Positions 1 to 12,240 of a stretch of 64,000 nt of DNA are shown here, piece after piece. How positions within the stretch are numbered: the stretch's first letter is position 1; each line of letters begins with the position of its first letter. Origin of the DNA: Fistularia commersonii (Eukaryota > Chordata > Actinopteri > Syngnathiformes > Fistulariidae). Where the stretch lies: the NCBI GenBank assembly GCA_037954325.1, contig JBBMNZ010000014.1, positions 11,692,956-11,756,955 of the forward strand, given 5' to 3'. Under the pieces are notes generated by a model. The model saw nothing but the letters and a program-made list of their open reading frames with translations. It did not search any database and was not told the origin of the DNA. Both the position numbers and the translations under genes were made by a program.

Positions 1-1640
1 TAAACAAGGGAAGTCACAGGATGTTTAATGCTTGACTCCTTTGGTAAGAAATTCCAGATTTTTTTTTTTTGCCATATGCCTGATGATGGTTATGCCTTCA
101 ACTTCAAATAACAGCTGGATTGTAGCTGATAACAATCTACTTAAATGTAAAGGAAAAACACGAAAATTTAACACTTCAAAATCACAACCCCTCCCAAAAA
201 CACCCTGATGTAGAAAAAAAAGAGTCTAACTCAAATAGCCTGTAATATTGATCTGAAAACAAAGGGAGAATAGCTGTCAATAGAAAAACAACCTGCAACC
301 TCTGCCCACACACACACACACAGACACACACACACATTTAGAGTGCAATTAAGAATCTCAAGATCCGGAGATCGAAACTGGGAGTCACATGACTTCATCG
401 GAAACTTGAACGGCAAAAATCGTTAATCAGAGCTCACATGCTGACTTGAGATGACGTAATGCTGAGTCGTCAGACAGTCAGCTGACCTCTTCCGCGTAAC
501 CCACACACACATACACACACACATACACCACGGAAGCGGCATCTTTCACCCTCAGTCCGACTCGGACACAGGAGATAATCGACTTTTCCAGGTAGTGTTA
601 TCACTCGAAAATGTGACTGTTTGTGGAGCTGATGTGGATGGGAAATGTAGTTTTTCTGTCTCCTGCCCCCCCTCCCTTTTTTTTTTCTAATTGACATTCT
701 CCCTATTTTGAAAATACACTGTACACCGATTGGAAATGTAGTTTATTTAATTAAAAAAAATCAGAATTTACTTCAGGTGAGATGGCAGTTCATGAGAATG
801 ATCGCTTGCTGCTTCACGACTGCTCACTAAAATGCAAGGCCCTTCAGAGATGCAGGGGGCCCGGAATACTGACGGCTCATGACTAATGACTGAATCGCCA
901 CGTGAAGAGAAATAATCCATTTTAACAAGTCTTATAGATATGTGATGAGAGCATGTGAAATGCATCAGTCCACATTTGGCACCGCAAAGAAGTTACGGTC
1001 CATTTACATGAAAAGCCAAGCATCAGCTTCTTCTACAGGTTGCAGCCAGACTGTTGTGCAATGTTGCACAGTTTCAGAAATGTATGGGAGTGATTTTTGC
1101 CTCCCCGTCAAAACTGTGCAGGAAGCGAAACTAAGTTACATAGAACAAAAAATGTGTTTTTTTTCCCCCCCAGCTCATATTCTTTTTCCTATCTGTTTAC
1201 TTAGTATTTTATCATATTATCAATGTTAGTACACAAACTGCGCTGCTGTTTTCCTTATCACTTTAGCCTTTAGTCACTAATGAGATCCAATACAAAAACA
1301 AAGGTCGCCAAACGTGGTTTGGGTGTTTTTATGCTTTTGTATGAAGGCGTTTAAAAGATAATACAATTCAGTTGAGATTCAACTGTATTATTTGGGTTTT
1401 AGCTTTTTAATAAGCACTTTGGAAGGCGAATTTTAACATCATTTAATGCCGTGAATTGTACTTCGGCCATACTAGTAAATAGCAAATGTGTAAAATCAAC
1501 TGAAATGTAACTATCGAGTGAGTGCAACCTGGAACTTATAGTCGTGACTCGTTTATCTTAATTCTGAAATAATTCTGGAAACCATACTTTTATTCTGAAG
1601 GGTAAAGTGGTTTGTTTTGAAGTTCATGAGCGGCACACGG
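1..1640. other. Upstream intergenic DNA with a possible distal promoter
   Basis: No protein-coding gene is recognisable here. CA-rich microsatellites lie at about 307-336 and 501-527. Around 440-600 the base composition changes: there is a CRE-like TGACGTAA (452-459), an ETS-like CCGGAAG-type context near 490 and 530, and a possible splice donor after position 591. This could be an alternative first exon or promoter of the downstream + strand gene, or of an unseen gene to the left; the sequence alone does not decide. The rest (600-1640) is ordinary AT-rich DNA. Open frames in the CA tract are low-complexity and not credible genes. Confidence 0.4.
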
Positions 1641-1642
1641 CT

Positions 1643-1694
1643 GGTCATGTGACCCCACCGACGTTCGCCGCAGACGTTCCGTCAGCCAATCAGC
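1643..1694 (+). promoter_or_regulatory. Proximal promoter elements of slc66a1 (CLEAR/M-box-like site, CCAAT box)
   Basis: GGTCATGTGACC at 1643-1654 resembles the GTCAYRTGAC core bound by TFEB/TFE3/MITF factors that drive lysosomal genes. An inverted-repeat-like CCAATCAG (NF-Y type) follows at about 1686-1693. A GC-richer stretch then leads into the probable noncoding first exon. Seen: the motifs and their position about 100-150 bases before that exon. Known: lysosomal genes often carry CLEAR sites. Inferred: TFEB-type control of this transporter gene. The central CATGTG deviates from the ideal CACGTG. Confidence 0.5.
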
Positions 1695-1699
1695 GCCGA

Positions 1700-1795
1700 G
1701 AACGGCGCTTGTTTATTCACTGTTCCGTGTAACCGACAGTGTTAGCACTGTCGTTTTCCGCGGAGGGTCCTGCCAACTTTCCAGCGGCCACACAG
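1700..1795 (+). other. slc66a1: Probable 5' noncoding exon of slc66a1
   Basis: The GC-rich stretch after the CCAAT box ends in CACACAG followed by GCAAGA at 1796, which fits the consensus of a GC-type splice donor. The next credible acceptor is CTCCACAG ending at 2228, three bases before the initiator ATG at 2232. No good GT donor was seen in the expected place. The 5' limit is only approximate because the transcription start cannot be read from the sequence. Confidence 0.35.
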
Positions 1796-2231
1796 GCAAG
1801 ATACTTTATTATTATTCTCTCCTAAGGGCTCACCGAGATGATGGTGGTTTTGAGATGTTTGAAAACCAAAACCAAACCAAACGCGGAAGCGTGACAAGCC
1901 TATTTTCTGGTCCAAATGTTGTTGCTGCTCCCCTAGCTAAGTGGCTACTTCAGTGCCGTTGTTGTCCCCCGGGTGTTTCGAAGACGTTTTAAACCTCTTG
2001 ATCTAATCAACGGAATAACAGAGGGATGCAAATCCGAAGAGGCGGTTTGATGCTGTTTCCGTGCATCGACTAACCTTTGATCACGAAAACGATCGCGTTA
2101 GCCCGGATAACCGAATTGTCTAATGGTGCAATCTAATCCATAAACAAATTTTACAGAGCTGAGATTGAATGGTATTTCAGTGTAAGGGTGTACATTTTTG
2201 TCTTTCGATGCATGGCTTTTCTCCACAGAAT

Positions 2232-5200
2232 ATGGTGACAGACGGAGTCCTGACACGGGGCGCCTTTGGATGGAGCGGTGACGAAAACTTTACCTCTTTG
2301 TGCCCGAACGGGTCTGAATGGGTTTGGAAAGGACTTGGGGAATGTGCGCAGGATGGAAGGGATATGGCCAGCGTCTACCTCGGCCTGTTCTCTATTCTCT
2401 GCTTCATGGGGTCTTCACTCCCGTAAGCGTTTGACTTTGTGTCCTGTGAAGGAAATGCTCCATTTTGTTGACAAAATTGAATCGTGATTTTATTTATTTT
2501 CCCAACCTTTTATGCAGGCAATATTACAGCTCCTGCAAAACTGGGAATATGGACAGTGCCCTCTCAATATGGTTCTTATTGCTGTGGCTGGGAGGGGACT
2601 CCTGTAACCTGGTGGGCTCCTTTTTAGCAGATCAGCTTCCACTTCAGGTGATAAAAGGCTTCATTTTTTAGATGTTATTCAAATGTTTGTCATTATTTCT
2701 GACCTTCTGATAACTCATAGAATATAAAACTTTATTTGAGGATGATTATGACAATGTATAGTTGTCAGGGTTGATGTGAATTAAGAATTTGTCTAGATCA
2801 ATATTTGAAAAAAAATTGGAATTGATCAGTTTTGTGTCAAGTCATTGACCATTTTCTATAATAAACAATGACAACACTTGACAGATATGTTTTGATTCAG
2901 TTGAACAAAAATATGACTTAAGATATTTATTTGTGTCAGCCAGACCTACACGGCAGTCTATTATGTGTTGGCGGACTTGTTGATGCTAGCCATGTACTTG
3001 TACTACAAGTTAAGAAACAAAATGGCAGAAAGTAAGTGGACTTTTTTTTCTTATGACTTTTTCTTAATGTTTGTGATGTGTGTATCCTTTTATTGTCCTG
3101 CCCCTTCTTATTACACTATCAATAAGACATCAATAAACAATGTTTTATTTTTTTTCAAGAAACTGGCACCTAGCAACCAATTTTTTTTCCCCCCATCTTT
3201 CAAAATGTAAGTTTTTGAGCTTCAGTGGCTTCAGTTAACTTATTAGAAAATAAAGTCTTGTGTCTTTGAAGTGGTAATTGTTGATGATCCTGGACAGAGA
3301 AATAAGATGGACTGATGTCTGCTACATGTTTACCTTTGGCACTGTAACCCTTGTCTGGAGGAATATGCTGAACCTTTGTCTGCCATTATTGATGGTGATC
3401 CTCTGTGTTGTCTGCGTTCCAGACAACACAGCTATCCACGCATTGGGGGTTGTCTGCATCCTGGGCTTCACCACTAGTTTCATACACCTTCCTACATTGG
3501 GCACCCAAGAGGAAATGATTCCTTTTGGATTCAGAGGGCGCTCATTGCTATCAACCTCCGATTCGACCCCAGTCAAGGTTTGGCTAATTTATCTATTTTG
3601 TCAATATATCTTTTTGAAGAAGTGTTTTGTTGAATGGATTTGTCACAATCCCCATTCTAAGGGATAGATGACCTTTTCTCCATTGTCTGTGCAGTACATG
3701 GAACTAGACCCCTTTCTGCTGCACAGTTACTTTAGTACAACAGACAGGAACCTTTGGCCCTGGACCTTCCTCCATTAGACATTATTAACGAAACTAAAAA
3801 CTCAAGTGCATCTTTATATTAATGGATTGACACATTCCATCATCATAATATGGAATAATGCAGAATTTGCAAAGCTAGAAATCTGGAAGTACTTTCTTGT
3901 TTTTTCACAAGCAAACTTCCTATTTACAGTGAGGCTGTGTACAATCTCTGCATTGGGGGTTTGGTCAGGAAAATAGGTCTCATCGATGTAATTAAAAAAA
4001 ATTATGTCTGGTAATTTGACATTTATTTCAGGATGTGGTCAATACATATGTCACAATGTGAACATGGAATTATCGGAATTTGTATTGGATGACTTGAGGC
4101 AGGCCGGTAACTGATACTACAGACTAATATTTGCTGTGCAGTGTTAACTAGCAGTCAGTGGCTGCACTGCACCTTAAGTCACAGTGAATGGAAGTGCACT
4201 TGTCTTACTATTGAGATCACAACTGGTTGAGGAATCGCCAAAATATAATTGTTTTGATTTGTATATCTTATCCTTTATCTTAATTTAACACCTTCCAGTC
4301 TTGTCTCATTTCAGGCTTTTACCCCAAAAGAAATAATTGGTTTTTCCATCGGGTCAATATCGTCTGTGCTCTACCTCTTCTCCCGACTTCCCCAGATGTA
4401 CACCAATGTGAGTATAACTTCATGGTGTAAAAAAAAAACAAAACAATGAAAAGCATTTTTAATTTATAATGGTCTTTTTTAATTTATAAATGTACCCAAC
4501 TTGATGATCTATCTTCTGCCACAACTGATTATAACTGTTTCAATCCACAAGATAAGAGCTGTTGCCTCACATGTCAATGGTGCGGCCGAGCTTTATCGTG
4601 TCAAATCACCGTGGGATGTGATTGATTGTTTATACGCAAGGCAGCAAGAATGATCAAGTTTCCGTCAATATTGACTTATTTCAATGATACAATCAATATT
4701 TTGTCGGAAAGTTTTGTTTTGCCTCTTGCCTTTATTGCCTAGTGGGATTTGGCTTTCCTGAGAGATAGTAGGTAGTGGCAGCTGAAGTTTTTTTTAGCTT
4801 TTTTGGACCTTTTGAGGTTTTTAGCAAATTACTTTCATTTAAAACCCTCTTGATTAGAGCAAGTAACATCTTAGGTATCAAGTCTGAAATGCTCAGACCA
4901 GTCATCTCAAACTAATACCTAGTTTTAACCAGACTTCCGCATTTACTCTGCTGATAAGGTGCTTTATACAGTCAAGGGCTAAATCTTTCAGCATGTTTGA
5001 TACAAAATTGCAGTAAATATATGGTTACAGTGAATTCTTTTTCCAGCCTCCCAAAAAAATTCAAAATTAATGTATGTCAGCACATTAGATTATGCTGTTT
5101 TTCACTCAGTGGCCAAACAAATAGAAATAAATTCCTCTTTCTTGTGGCTTCTGTGACACAGCTTGATTCTGAAGATCATGTGAGATAAAGCAGCATGTCG

Positions 5201-5812
5201 ATGTGAAATTCATGGTTCTCTGCCGGCAAACCTTTCCCTCCTGTTTCTCCATTCATTCGTCGTGTAGCTGACCTTTGCATAAACAAGTAGAAAATAATCA
5301 ATAACTTGCATAATATGGGAAAAAAATCACAGTATTCCTTTTCCTAGTACCAGCATTTTTTTTCCCAAATCTGTTTAGGAAGAAAAACACATGCTAAATA
5401 AACAGCTGTTAGAAATACATGTTAGAAGCTGAGTGTACAATATATTAGTTACATAATTAAACTGCTGATTTGTTCATTACAGAGTTTAGTTTTTATTGCC
5501 GATGACTTATTTTCCTCTCTCTTCCCCCTGCAGTATAAAAGAAAGTCAACAGAGGGAGTGTCTTATTTCCTTTTTGCTCTGGTCATCCTGGGAAACACAA
5601 CCTACGGTATGAGCGTTCTGCTAAAGAACCCAGAAAAAGGCCAAGGTGAGCGCAGCTACCTGATCCACCACTTGCCTTGGCTCATTGGTAGCCTCGGCAC
5701 ACTCTTCTTGGACCTGATTGTATCCTTTTACAGAAGCTCTGAGAAAACCCCATCCATTGCATGCAGTCACAGGCCGTTGCCTTGTAAAAATCTTACTTTT
5801 GACAGTTGCTAA
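2232..5812 (+). CDS. slc66a1: Lysosomal cationic amino acid transporter (PQ-loop, SLC66A1/PQLC2)
   Basis: Coding exons: 2232-2422, 2518-2647, 2944-3031, 3423-3577, 4315-4407 and 5534 to a stop at 5810-5812. All junctions are GT-AG with matching phase, giving about 311 aa (human about 291). The product exports lysine, arginine and cystine-cysteine mixed disulfide from lysosomes. It has seven membrane segments and two PQ-loop motifs: SLPQYY (P64-Q65) before CKTGNMDSALS, and SRLPQMY (P214-Q215) before KRKSTEGVS. GGDSCNLVGSFLADQLPLQ-type sequence is also typical of the family. The start follows an acceptor at 2228 and precedes an acidic N-terminus with an N-glycosylation sequon (NFT, residues 19-21). 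The C-terminus is uncertain. Human has a last exon ending in a dileucine sorting signal; here the frame runs through a weak donor (5720, gtatcc) to a stop, and I found no convincing last exon further on. Confidence 0.88.
3403..3431 (+). other. Perfect 12-bp hairpin across the exon 5 splice acceptor of slc66a1
   Basis: CTGTGTTGTCTG (3403-3414), loop CGTTC, then CAGACAACACAG (3420-3431). The acceptor AG sits at 3421-3422, inside the 3' arm. The stem therefore pairs the splice acceptor and the first exon bases with the upstream tract. Confidence 0.6.
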
Positions 5813-8800
5813 TTAAGAATGTCATCATTTTTTTGACATTTTGAAAACCCCTCAATGGTAAATCATGATGGACTGATATGTGTCAATCAGTAGGAAAAAC
5901 GTAAATGTTTAATCTGAATACTAAATCTCTCAAATTGACTAGCCAGAAAGTAAGGGACAAATTATTTTATTATTTGAAAAAATGTCATTATAGTATTTAA
6001 ATGTTAAATAAGCTGTGCTTTTTCAAAATTATTTTGCCCAAGTGCTCATGAAAAGCCTTTTACAGCATCTCCCGTTTGAGCTGGAAAAGAGCTGAAGTGA
6101 AAATGCAAGGAAAACGGATCTTTTACTTTCATTGACTAGTAGAAGAGTGTCAGTAGCGCCCCCATGCGTCCATGGGTCTGTCTGCACTATAAGTGACCAG
6201 TGTGGTGTGACAAAACATCAACCTGCATGTGACCTGATGATGAACAGGTCTGAATGATTAGTCTGAGCAGTATTGATCTACTATTAGTAAATGTCAGGAG
6301 GAAGAAAAGGTTCAGTTCAGCCACTTTATTATTTTTAGTCTGCCAAAACAGGAAAGCACTCTGACCAGCTGACCTTTAATTTTTTTTATTAAAGTCTCTG
6401 CGCTCGTTGTGACATTTCAACATGTCGCTATGTCACATGATCATAGCGTGGCAGAGAAACAACTTGTAAAATGGTTGAATGCTTGCATGTCACTCATAGG
6501 CAATCTGTTATTCACATATATGATTAGCCTTTCATGATCCAGGTTGGAAAAACACTGGGATCAGTCCCTGTGATGATGTGTTAATTGTGTGTTGCAGCTA
6601 TTTTATCACACAGTCTTTTGACTGTGTTTGATTTCAATTTTTCTAAGACCTACTTTCAAAATGCCTTGTAAGAAGGTTTTAGAAATATGTAACATGATCA
6701 AGTTCCACTTATTGCCAAGCTCTGTATTTTAGCAAAAGTTTAGTATGCATAACAACTTCCATGGAGCTTCAGAAATGATGTTTAAATGTTTTTTTCTGTG
6801 TATATATCTTGTGTCTTCATAATTCTTATATAAACAGAAATAAGGGGGAGATGTACTTCCTCACTTATTAACAAAGACTTGCATGATTAAATTGATTACA
6901 GACTGTCATATGTAGTCACTTAAAATAGGCCAGTTAAAATTAACCACATACAGATTCCTGATTAAAAATTGTGCCAAGTTTGGCAAATAGCAGAGTTTGG
7001 GAAGTTTCTTGTGCTTTATTAAAAAAATACTGGAGGTAGGCAACCTGGAAAGAGTTATGGAGGGTGCTCTGGTTTTCTCCTCAGGAACCATCACAAAAGA
7101 GATAACCAAAGCTAAACTAATAGTACCGTGACTATTGCCGCATTGGAAATGCGTGAGCCGGCTCAGATTGACGTAATGTGACAACCAAACCTCCCCCTGT
7201 CCCCTCCCCACTTTACCTCTAAATGTAACATTGATATTCCCATTTGATTCAAAGACCTGTACTTTACATGAACGAGACGTGGAACTCGAAATAGCAGCTA
7301 CAGCCATAAACCCCACATGAATATTTAAAGACAAGTAATACATTTTAAATCACGAGTTGTTGTTGTGTCATTGAATTATTATTTAAGATGGCTATTCAGT
7401 GTAACAGTTTCAAATAATTAAACCTTAGAATATATGATTAAGGGGAAAATAGGAAATACAGTTTAAGAATGTTGTTGACTGGATTACTTGGCACCACTGG
7501 ACAAACATCTTCAGCCATCCATTAATATTCAGGCACAGTGTGATGGATGCATCCTGTTATCTTAACTCCAGTCAAACAAGTGAATATTTGATGTTAATAA
7601 CCGCACCTATTCCATTGTGTACATTTGTTGGTAAAGATCATATCTTGGGATAATGGAGCATAGCCATAAAAATTTTGTGTATTTTTGAGTGGTACAAAAA
7701 ATTCTTCATACTTGTGTGCTGTTTATGGGAAATCAATCTTGCTTTTCCCAGAGTTACCAAGATTTCCTTGACCATGCATTTTAGATCTCTGTCCAGTTCA
7801 TTATTTATCGCAACTCCCCAAGGGCATTGGAGGGCAGCCCTGAAGAGAGAGCACCTCTGATTGGGAGCTAATTCAACAACCTGAGTGTGTGGCAGGTCTT
7901 TTTTTTTAATGTTTGCCATTTGTTTTTTATTGTCAGAAGTACAGCGAGCGATCAGTTCTGTACTTCAGCTGCAGTGATGTGATTCCACTGTGGAGTTTTA
8001 ATGGAACTGACAGGGGTTTTAGGTGTTTGACATGGACGAAACATCATCCCTCTGACAGCCTTTCTGTATCTCCTTTGGTCTTTTTTAGTCTGTGAGTGAC
8101 TGTACGGCAGTGAGGCTTCATCAGCGTTATTCTGACAGTGTGAAGTTATCAAATTGACTGCTAAAAGACTAACAATTGCATAAAGCCCTGTCTGATTATG
8201 TTTACAGTGTTTCCTGTAACTTAAATCTGTGTGTGCAGATATAAGGATGTCATATCTACAACCTTCAATGGCTTTTTTGGTTTAAAAGCATGAAGATAAA
8301 GTACAATGGAATCAAGGTACAAGAGAAGAAAAACTTTGTTTTCCAATTTGAAGTCATAGATGTATGTGAAATATCTCCCATGCTCTTGGATTCCGACATC
8401 ATGGTATATTAGTATGTCGAGAGTAAGTTATCGAAATTGCAAATCTCAAAAAAATACAAACTTATAAATTAAAGATATTTTTTTGTATTACATTCACTTA
8501 TTCCCATGCAGGTGTTTGCATGTTTTTCTACCTTTTTATTTCATATTTTCCCCCATCAATTTTGAATTATATGATTTATCTCACCTTATAATCTCGAATT
8601 TCATTTTTTTTTTCCCTAGAGGGTTTATGACTTATATTGCGGAAAATCAAGGTTTTTATTTTTATATGTCCTGCCTTCTAACACACAATGGCCTCAATTC
8701 ATTGTTGTAAAAGTTTTTGATGAAAAGAAAGTTCTGTATAACACTATATTTTAATTAGTCGTGTTTTAGTTGATATGGACAGGCCAAGTGATGTAATTTA

Positions 8801-9376
8801 AAAAAAGGATCATTATGGTGCATTTATATATTTTTGTGCATTTTTAAATGCCTTTTAAAATTTGTTTTAGTTTTACTTTTTTTTCAGTACCAACACTTGA
8901 TTTCGACGATTAATTTGCACTGGTAATAGAAGTCACATGCCATATCAGTCTTATTTCCAAGTAGAATCTGCAGTTTACTTTAACTTTTCCACTGTTTTGC
9001 ACATTTTAATGCAAAAACTGTTTTTTTTTACCCTAAAAAAGCATGTATCGTGGGTCATGATACTGTAAATAATAAACCTCTCAATTCGATTTTTTTCCTA
9101 CTGTCTCTTTACTCTTGATAAATGTCAGATTTAATTAACTGTGGTCTTAAAAAAATACAATGAAACTTTAAGTTGATTTATGAATTTTCTTATAAGTGCT
9201 GTTCTTGGGAGGAAATTTTGTGGGAGCAGTTAACTCTCCACCTCATTTTTTTGAGCCTTTCATAGGTCAAGGCCAGCTCTTTGCCCCTGATGTTGACCTT
9301 TGACCTTTGCTTTGTTTTTCTTCATTAGCTTTCTCCCAAGAGAACACTCTGGCCTCTCAGTTGCACAGCACAAAAT
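5813..9376 (+). other. 3' region of slc66a1 and AT-rich flank, no exon recognised
   Basis: No exon of a known family was recognised. Two acceptor-like sites were inspected as possible last exons of slc66a1 (after 6598 and after 7936); neither gives a peptide resembling the family C-terminus. Candidate polyadenylation signals include AATAAA at 9071-9076. If the transcript ends there, it would have a long 3' UTR. The rest is AT-rich with no clear repeats. Confidence 0.4.
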
Positions 9377-9900
9377 TTTAAAAATTCAGTCCAGTTACAC
9401 ACATGCTAAAGGGCCCACCCACTGAGGAGGCAAGGTCAGAAGAGAAAATTCCACGGGTCCAGTAAGTGTGTGCGTCTTCATGGGGGATTGATGGGGCTGC
9501 AGTCTGGGGTTGTGAAACAGTGGCAGGGAGGTTTGAAGTGTGTTGGGGAGGCAGCAGGAAGAGCCTGTGATAGAAAGCATTCATCTATCACCAGGGAAGA
9601 ACCATCGGCTGTTTATAAACACTCCATACTGGGAATTTCTTAATGAGATGATTCCAGTTTGTGCTGGGAGGGTGACTCAGAGGTTGTCAGTTCAAGTCCC
9701 TGGTGTGAACCAAGAAGTGGTGTTATTGTTGACCAGCTTTATTTATCCTTCATTCTTCCCTGTAAAATATTGCTCACTTCTCCACCTCTGACAGAGGAGC
9801 ATTTGCAGGAACGGAAGATCTTTGGTCTCGTCAGCTCCCTATGATCAGGCTTAAACAATCATCAAGAGCAACGCTTTCATTTTAGAGGTTCTGTTTACTC

Positions 9901-9981
9901 TGTGTGTGTGTGTGTCTGTGTGTGTGTGTGTGTGTGTGAAAGTAAGAGAGAGAGATAGATAGAGAGAGAGAGAGAGAGAGA
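9901..9981. repeat. Compound (TG)n-(GA)n microsatellite
   Basis: TG repeat at 9901-9938, then AGAGAG/ATAGATAG repeat at 9945-9981. Confidence 0.95.
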
Positions 9982-12160
9982 GTGGAGGCAGGGCTGAAAT
10001 CAACATTACAAAAAGTGTGACAGTGGGACAAAGTGAGAGGACACCAGCACGCTGTCCAAAGCAGGAAGACCCCAAGCATCCGCGGTGAGTCCACAACCTC
10101 TGTTCCTCACTCAACCGGAACACAAAAAAACAATATTCATAACACAGTGTTTAGTGACCTCAAACCCAAAGATCAGCAAGTTTGTGTTTCTTGTCCTGAC
10201 CCAGAAAGTTGTACCTACAGGCTTTAGAGCAGTTGTACTTCAACATTTTGTCTTTTTCTTTTTTTTTACTGGTCATTGTAAAAAAAAAAAAAAAAAAAAC
10301 AAGTGGCGTACAAAATGACACCTGAAAACCACACTACTAATGTGAAATGACTTTATGGTACAACCCTAAAGTGATGGAAGACAAAAGAAAGGTAATGATG
10401 TTTTTCTCTCTAATTTCCTAACAACTTCTAGAGAGAAATCATTTCCAAAAAAAAAAATGCTTAACTTAACTAGCATTTGATACCTTACATTCCTTCTCGT
10501 GATAACTTAATACCCTCTGCCCAAAGTCACACACGCTCAGACATCAGTTTTGGACTTTACTCGCAAATTTCGAGGCCAATCCATTGTGAGCTTCAGTTTC
10601 CCGCACAGATCAGTAAACATTCAAGGCCATTATCGAGCTGTAGCCACTCGCCAGCAGCTCTCTGATAAAGAGAGGAGAGAATGTCCTAAACAGGATTTAT
10701 GATGTGATGCAGTTATCAGAGACTTGGACTGTGAGTGATTCAGGACTAATGATTGCAAGGGTTTAACATTCCATCACTTCATTTGCTTTGATCCCCAGCA
10801 TTGATGAAAAGTTTATTTTATTTTTTACTTGTTTTTCTTTCTTTTTTTTTCTATCATTTAATACAAACTGTGCAAACAGCAGCTGTAATACAAATGAGCT
10901 TACCATGCTGGAACATGTCCCGCATGTCCGCTCTTTCCCTCCCTCATTCTTTTTTGACACTTGTCTCATGGGGGGAAGGAGAGCTCAGAGGCAGGCCAGT
11001 CGCCAACAATGCGACCAATAGTGTGACACCTTCGGAAGATCCATGGTAACGTTTGCGCGCTCTCAGTTATTATCCCCATCATTTAGTGTCACTCTGTTCT
11101 CCTTCTTCTCCTCTGAGGTCAGAGGCTGTCGGAGGGAGAGCTGATGGCTTGTTTGGTCACACATGTCAAGACGTGACCTGCTGATGGGCCTGTCTTAAGA
11201 AGGGTTGATATGCAGGCCTCTTGTAAATAGTGGAGATTTGTACTTGAGTCACATGCCTTGGACAGGAGTCAGATGGAAGTCACAAATTTAATGAGAAATT
11301 CAATGAAGACTTGCGATAGGACTATCAGTTGACCATCAGTGGCTTTAGGCAAACTTGATTTTCCTGAGCCAGGGTAATAAAATTGCGCAAAATGTCGGAC
11401 ATTTGTCAAAATCAAATCAAGATGTGTGTTTTTCTGTTGCCTTCGAAACAATATATGCTTTTTAGAGACCGCTCAAGGATGAATTTATAAGTTGAACCCA
11501 GCAGGCTGTGACTTGTGGCTTCTGGATTTGGAGCAAATTATCTTGGGCTACATCTGGTCAAATGTCTATTATGTGTCAGGTCTTTGCAATTTGCAGGATT
11601 ATAAAATCAGATTTAAATTTACCCTACCTTTAAATGTATTTTTGGAACAGTTTTTTATATAGAGTTACGCAAAAGCAAAACAAAAAAGAATTAGCTGTTT
11701 AATCTGCACAATCTGCCAAATATGTTGCAATGGAGTTGTATAAGTGAGGCAGCATTTCCTCACATTTAACAAGGAAAACAAAATCAATAACAAACCGATA
11801 AAAGAAGTTGAAATTATTTATTTAACTAATTGTTTTTTTTACTTGCTACTACCTAATATCCATGTTGATTCAACAGAATGTTGCTTGAGAAAATGACATT
11901 TGGAGCTTGGATAATATCTTGGCAAAATTTAAATTTGAAGTTATTATTGGCTACATGATTTTTTAAGTCCTGCACTTGAACATGCGATTGTCAGATCAAG
12001 CAATCAGAGGTTACATTGTGGTTACCTTTCAGGTTTTTTTTTTGTTTTCTTTGGCAAAGCAACCAAATTTACTTGTTTCAACACCGCACTGTGCTTTATC
12101 TTCACATTAGCAACATGTTCTCAACTGATAACGAATAATTCTCGTATTAAGTTTATCCAT

Positions 12161-12240
12161 TAGATAAGAATAAGAATAAGAATAAGAACAACTTTATTTA
12201 TCCCTAAGGAAATTGTTGTGCCAGAGTTACAAGAAAAATA
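12161..12240 (+). mobile_element. Short LINE 3' tail fragment (Rex1/Babar-like)
   Basis: Four AATAAG-type units lead into ACTTTATTTATCCCTAAGG and AAATTG, a motif common at the 3' ends of teleost Rex1/Babar-type non-LTR elements. No coding part remains. Family assignment is from memory of the tail motif and is tentative. Confidence 0.4.

Noticed and set aside
231..416. Open frame over a CA tract giving Cys/Val runs
   Set aside because: The frame comes from a dinucleotide repeat. The same applies to frames at 9851-10123, 14438-14941, 18031-18270, 26745-26939 and 28237-28434.
7937..8095. Candidate last exon of slc66a1 after the acceptor TTGTCAG
   Set aside because: The phase would fit, but the peptide (KYSERSVLYFSC..) has no resemblance to the family C-terminus and no dileucine motif.
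9655..9720. Possible tRNA gene (B-box-like GTTCAAGTCCC)
   Set aside because: No cloverleaf or acceptor stem can be folded. At best it is a decayed SINE head.
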